A stretch of DNA of 9,411 nucleotides from [Eubacterium] yurii subsp. margaretiae ATCC 43715. Lineage in GTDB: Bacteria; Bacillota; Clostridia; Peptostreptococcales; Filifactoraceae. The stretch covers positions 124,801 through 134,211 of the forward strand of contig GL405246.1 of the NCBI GenBank assembly GCA_000146855.1, read 5' to 3'. Below are positions 6,581-9,411 of the stretch, piece by piece (the stretch's first letter is position 1; every line of letters starts with the position of its first letter). The notes under the pieces were generated by a model, which was not told the origin of the DNA, did not search any database, and saw only the letters and a program-made list of their open reading frames with translations. A program made the position numbers and the translations under genes.

Positions 6581-7804
6581 TTGGCTCTAATAGTACAAAA
6601 ATACGGCGGTTCGTCGGTGGCAGACGCCGACAGAATAAAAAATGTGGCAAACAGAATAATACAGACAAAAAAACAAGGGAATCAGGTAGTAGTAATAGTA
6701 TCAGCTATGGGTGACTCTACAGATGAGCTTATAGAACTGGCAAAACAAGTCAATCCCAATCCACCTAAAAGAGAGATGGATATGCTCGTATCTACAGGAG
6801 AGCAGGTATCCATATCACTACTTGCCATGGCTATACAAGCAATGGGCGAAAAGGTGCTGTCTCTTACAGGACCGCAGGCAGGTATAAAGACAAACAACTT
6901 CTATACCAAGGCAAAGATTGTAAAAATAGACTCGCACAGGATAAAAACCGAGCTTAACAAAGATACTATAGTCATAGTTGCCGGTTTCCAAGGGATGAAC
7001 GAAAAAAATGACATTACAACACTGGGCAGAGGAGGATCAGATACCACTGCCGTTGCCCTTGCAGCCGCACTTAATGCTGACAGTTGCGAGATATATACCG
7101 ACGTGGACGGAGTATACGGATGTGATCCGAGACTCGTGCCGGAGGTATCAAAGTTAGACTTTATTTCATATGATGAGATGTTGTCACTGGCAGCACAGGG
7201 AGCCAAGGTATTACATCCAAGAGCGGTGGAACTGGGCAAGATTTATGGCGTGAAGATACACGTGCGCTCAAGTTTCAACCAAAACCAAGGTACAATTGTT
7301 GGGGAGGCAAATATGTTAGAAAAAGAAAGAGTAGTAACCGGGATAGCTCATAATAAGGACGTTATTAAGATTACTATATTCGGTATACCGGACAGACCGG
7401 GTACAGCTATGACTATATTCAAGTCACTTGCACAAAACAAGATAAATGTAAATATCATATCTCAGACATCTGCAGACAAGGGTGTAAACAGAATTTCATT
7501 TGTTACGGAAAGTGATGCTAAACAAGAGGCACTTGACGTGCTTGGTAATGTGCTGATAAAGCTAAACGGTAGCAGAATGGAAGTAGCTGATAACCTATCT
7601 ATAGTATCAGTTGTAGGAGCAGGTATGATTACCAATCCTGGAGTTGCAGCAGAGATATTTGAAGTAATGGGCGACAACGGTGTCAATATCGAGATGATAT
7701 CAACATCGGAAATTACTGTTACCATGCTTATAAGCGACAACGACTGTGCCAAGTCTGTAAGACTTCTTGCAGAACACTTCGGAATTACAGATATAGGTAA
7801 ATAA
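6581..7804 (+). CDS. lysC: Aspartate kinase, lysine-pathway type with internal beta-subunit start
   Basis: Phosphorylates aspartate with ATP, the first step of the lysine, threonine and methionine pathway. The 407 residues fit the Bacillus aspartokinase II/LysC class (about 408). Visible motifs: QKYGGSSVAD (6-15), SAMGDSTDEL (41-50), the substrate region MDMLVSTGEQVS (66-77), GRGGSDTTA (149-157), YTDVDGVYGCDPR (172-184) and GAKVLHPRAVELG (207-219). Two ACT domains follow, about 264-335 (IFGIPDRPGTAM) and 342-405 (VGAGMITNPGVAAEIF, ISTSEI), as in feedback-regulated enzymes. The effector, lysine or threonine, cannot be read from sequence. The start is TTG at 6581 with GAAAGGA (6567-6573) seven bases upstream; the residues after it match the usual MALIVQK(F/Y)GG start. 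It supplies the same pathway as hom, thrC and thrB. asd is not in the window. Confidence 0.95.
   Translation: MALIVQKYGGSSVADADRIKNVANRIIQTKKQGNQVVVIVSAMGDSTDELIELAKQVNPNPPKREMDMLVSTGEQVSISLLAMAIQAMGEKVLSLTGPQAGIKTNNFYTKAKIVKIDSHRIKTELNKDTIVIVAGFQGMNEKNDITTLGRGGSDTTAVALAAALNADSCEIYTDVDGVYGCDPRLVPEVSKLDFISYDEMLSLAAQGAKVLHPRAVELGKIYGVKIHVRSSFNQNQGTIVGEANMLEKERVVTGIAHNKDVIKITIFGIPDRPGTAMTIFKSLAQNKINVNIISQTSADKGVNRISFVTESDAKQEALDVLGNVLIKLNGSRMEVADNLSIVSVVGAGMITNPGVAAEIFEVMGDNGVNIEMISTSEITVTMLISDNDCAKSVRLLAEHFGITDIGK
7313..7804 (+). CDS. lysC: Aspartokinase beta subunit from internal lysC start (probable)
   Basis: GGGGAGG (7301-7307) sits 5 bases before an in-frame ATG (7313-7315) that encodes Met245 of LysC. 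Translation from it gives a 163-residue protein consisting of the two ACT regulatory domains. Established knowledge: Bacillus subtilis aspartokinase II is an alpha/beta enzyme whose beta subunit is made from an in-phase internal start at the same place, of about the same size. Position, spacing and ribosome binding site strength all fit. The alternative is that the GGGGAGG merely encodes Gly-Glu in the linker. Same frame as the full lysC gene, so this is a second product and not a separate locus. Confidence 0.65.
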   Translation: MLEKERVVTGIAHNKDVIKITIFGIPDRPGTAMTIFKSLAQNKINVNIISQTSADKGVNRISFVTESDAKQEALDVLGNVLIKLNGSRMEVADNLSIVSVVGAGMITNPGVAAEIFEVMGDNGVNIEMISTSEITVTMLISDNDCAKSVRLLAEHFGITDIGK

Positions 7805-7828
7805 GATAAAATTTGGATTTATATTGTT

Positions 7829-7872
7829 AATAATAGCCTGATTAAATATATGCTTATTCTTCAGGCATTATT
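7829..7872 (+). terminator. Possible leaky terminator between lysC and the binding-protein gene
   Basis: GCCTGA (7836-7841) pairs with TCAGGC (7861-7866). The stem extends through AATAAT (7829-7834) and ATTATT (7867-7872) past one bulged A, giving 12 pairs. The loop is long (19 bases) and no clean T run follows, so termination is likely partial. It could instead be an mRNA stabilising or processing hairpin. Confidence 0.42.
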
Positions 7873-7904
7873 ATATATTGCTTGGAAATAATATTAATAT
7901 AAGG

Positions 7905-7956
7905 TTTACAAGCGAGGAATTATTTACTAATTATACATCATTGTATATTAAAGGAG
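7905..7956 (+). promoter_or_regulatory. Upstream region of the binding-protein gene: weak promoter, hairpin and ribosome binding site
   Basis: TTTACA (7905-7910), 17 bases, then TAATTA (7928-7933) is a weak promoter candidate. TATACA (7932-7937) and TGTATA (7942-7947) form a 6-bp hairpin with a TCAT loop. AAAGGAG (7950-7956) follows, 8 bases before the ATG at 7965. The ribosome binding site is secure; the promoter is tentative. Confidence 0.42.
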
Positions 7957-7964
7957 AAAACATA

Positions 7965-9185
7965 ATGAAAAGAACATTGAAAAAAGTCATGGCTTTTGCC
8001 CTTGTATCAGCAGTGGCTATAGCATTGACTGCATGTGGCGGAAACTCCGGCGGAAACACATCAAATAACGGAGGAGACAAAGCCACTGAAACTAAGACTG
8101 AAACAAAAACGGAAGAAAAGAAGCAAGATGGCGATACTATACTTCTTGGAGGTATAGGACCTATGACAGGAGATGCCGCTATGTACGGTAACTCAACATA
8201 CAACGGAGCAAATCTTGCTGTAGAAGAAATAAATGCAGCCGGCGGAATAAACGGCAAGAAGATAGTGCTTAAGGTAATGGACGACAAAAACGATGTTGTT
8301 GAAGCTTCAAATGCATTCAACAAACTGAAAGAAGAAGGCATGGTTGCACTTATAGGTGCCGTAACTTCAAAACCTTCTGATGCAGTAGCGCAAATAACAG
8401 AAGGTCTACCGATGATTACGCCTACAGGTACAGCAGTATCTATAACAGAACATGGCGAAAATGTATTTAGAGCACCTTTTATAGACTCTTACAACGGTCA
8501 AGTAATGGCACAATTTGCCAAAGACGAACTTAAGGTACAAAAAGTAGCCGTAATAAGAAATACTGCAAGTGACTACTCTGACGGTGTTGCAACAGCCTTT
8601 GTTGAAAAAGCAAAAGAACTTGGTATGGAAGTAGTAGCTGACGAATCATACAAAGACGCAGATACAGACTTCAAGGCACAACTTACAAAGATACAAGGCG
8701 CAAAACCTGACGCACTTTTCCTACCTGACTACTACCAAAAAATATCTCTACTTGCACCACAAGCAAGAGAAGTGGGACTTACTTGTAAACTTATAGGTGT
8801 TGACGGATGGGATGGTGTTATAAAATCAATGAGCGCTGACAAACTATCTTCAATCGAAGGCTCATACTTCACAAACACTTTTGCTCTTGACGATCCGGAC
8901 GAAAAAGTGCAAGGATTCATCAAAAAGTACAACGAAAAATACAAAGAAAATCCTCAATCATTCTCAGCAATGGGATATGACTCTGTATACTTGATGGCAG
9001 AAGCTATCAAAAACGCAGGATCTACAGACTCAAAAGCTGTAGTGGACGCACTTAAAAACATCCAATACACAGGAGTAACAGGCTCTTTCAAATTTGATGA
9101 AAAGAGAAATCCTATCAAATCAGTATTTATGACAACTATAGAAAAAGGAAACTACAAGCTGTTCAAAAAATTTGAAGCAAAATAA
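7965..9185 (+). CDS. ABC transporter substrate-binding lipoprotein, branched-chain amino acid (LivJ-like) family
   Basis: A 406-residue exported lipoprotein that should capture an amino acid outside the membrane and deliver it to a Liv-type importer. Signal peptide: basic MKRTLKK, hydrophobic core 9-22, lipobox LTAC with Cys24 as the lipidated residue. Then comes a flexible linker rich in Gly/Asn and Thr/Lys/Glu (25-57) and a type I periplasmic-binding fold (Peripla_BP_6 type, about 58-402). Family motifs include GGIGPMTG (62-69), NGANLAVEEINAAGGING (80-97), TSKPSDA (134-140), ITPTGTA (151-157), FRAPFIDS (168-175) and SDYSDG (202-207). I chose the ATG at 7965 because AAAGGAG lies 8 bases upstream and the signal peptide starts there; an in-frame ATG at 7878 would add 29 residues that spoil it. 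The ligand is not determinable by eye; it could be a branched-chain amino acid, threonine or other. Partner permease and ATPase genes are not in the window, and the strong terminator behind the gene separates it from any that follow. Confidence 0.93.
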   Translation: MKRTLKKVMAFALVSAVAIALTACGGNSGGNTSNNGGDKATETKTETKTEEKKQDGDTILLGGIGPMTGDAAMYGNSTYNGANLAVEEINAAGGINGKKIVLKVMDDKNDVVEASNAFNKLKEEGMVALIGAVTSKPSDAVAQITEGLPMITPTGTAVSITEHGENVFRAPFIDSYNGQVMAQFAKDELKVQKVAVIRNTASDYSDGVATAFVEKAKELGMEVVADESYKDADTDFKAQLTKIQGAKPDALFLPDYYQKISLLAPQAREVGLTCKLIGVDGWDGVIKSMSADKLSSIEGSYFTNTFALDDPDEKVQGFIKKYNEKYKENPQSFSAMGYDSVYLMAEAIKNAGSTDSKAVVDALKNIQYTGVTGSFKFDEKRNPIKSVFMTTIEKGNYKLFKKFEAK

Positions 9186-9215
9186 GAAGTAAAATTTAAG
9201 AAATATATTAAAAAG

Positions 9216-9244
9216 GCACACTAAGGTAAATAGTGTGCTTTTTT
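9216..9244 (+). terminator. Strong intrinsic terminator of the binding-protein gene
   Basis: GCACACTA (9216-9223) and TAGTGTGC (9231-9238) form a perfect 8-bp stem around a 7-base loop, followed by six T's (9239-9244). An A run precedes the stem. It begins about 30 bases after the stop codon. Confidence 0.92.
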
Positions 9245-9265
9245 GAATAATCAAAAAACTCCTCA

Positions 9266-9299
9266 TTGATTGAATAATAATATGAATTTATTATTTTTT
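9266..9299 (+). other. AT hairpin with T run, overlapping a weak promoter-like pair
   Basis: AATAATAA (9273-9280) pairs with TTATTATT (9288-9295) around TATGAAT and runs into further T's to 9299, so it could be a backup terminator. The same stretch contains TTGATT (9266-9271) and TATTAT (9289-9294) at 17-base spacing, a possible promoter for a gene beyond the right edge. The two readings conflict and both are weak. Nothing else is recognisable up to 9411. Confidence 0.25.
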
Positions 9300-9411
9300 A
9301 ATAAAACTGTCTCTGATATGATAAATAATGATTAGCAATATCGTGAATTATCAACAGTAAATAAACTTATAAAAAAAATTATAAAAAAAGCTAAATAAAA
9401 AATAATTTATC

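Noticed and set aside
7878..7964. ATG at 7878 as start of the binding-protein gene
   Set aside because: It would place 29 polar residues before a complete lipoprotein signal peptide, has no ribosome binding site and overlaps the spacer hairpin; AAAGGAG supports 7965.
9340..9411. A-rich direct repeat (TTATAAAAAAA twice, near 9370) as a possible origin or attachment site
   Set aside because: Low-complexity A/T runs only, with no DnaA-box clusters, integrase or tRNA nearby.

Overview
This is a low-GC bacterial window with A/T-dominated gaps, strong AGGAGG-type ribosome binding sites and intrinsic terminators. It looks like an anaerobic Firmicute, probably Clostridia or a Peptostreptococcaceae/Tissierellia-type lineage. 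That assignment is inference from composition and protein flavour, not a measured match. I see no tRNA, rRNA, CRISPR array or complete mobile element. I also see no T-box anti-terminator signature (AGGGTGGNACC type) and no lysine-riboswitch-like leader.

Layout from left to right: (1) The 5' end of a minus-strand gene runs off the left edge (1-126). It resembles the Rpn / PD-(D/E)XK nuclease family proteins common in Clostridia. (2) A gene-free, very AT-rich stretch of about 750 bp (141-888) holds a short repeated word, a palindrome and inverted repeats. (3) A monocistronic signalling-type protein (889-2442) has the order DUF438, hemerythrin-like, PAS, DUF1858, and is closed by a clear terminator. 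(4) A homoserine/threonine cluster follows: hom (2803-4086) overlaps thrC by one base (4086-5135), then a 299-bp gap, thrB (5435-6334), a 246-bp gap and lysC (6581-7804). (5) A branched-chain-amino-acid-type ABC transporter binding lipoprotein (7965-9185) ends in a strong terminator. (6) An AT-rich tail runs to the right edge.

The biosynthetic genes make one pathway. LysC phosphorylates aspartate, Hom reduces aspartate semialdehyde to homoserine, ThrB phosphorylates homoserine and ThrC converts phosphohomoserine to threonine. Aspartate-semialdehyde dehydrogenase (asd) is not in the window. The best promoter in the window is TTTACA-N17-TATAAT with an extended -10, upstream of hom. Its spacer contains repeated ATCGT words that could be an operator. 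The downstream binding protein may feed an amino-acid importer whose permease and ATPase genes would lie beyond the right edge.

Two genes carry a well-placed internal Shine-Dalgarno plus in-frame ATG at a domain boundary. In lysC this matches the known alpha/beta aspartokinase II arrangement of Bacillus. In the DUF438/PAS gene the same design would release a free 77-residue DUF1858 protein, which I do not know to be described. I judge this the most interesting item here. I found no obviously new multi-gene system.
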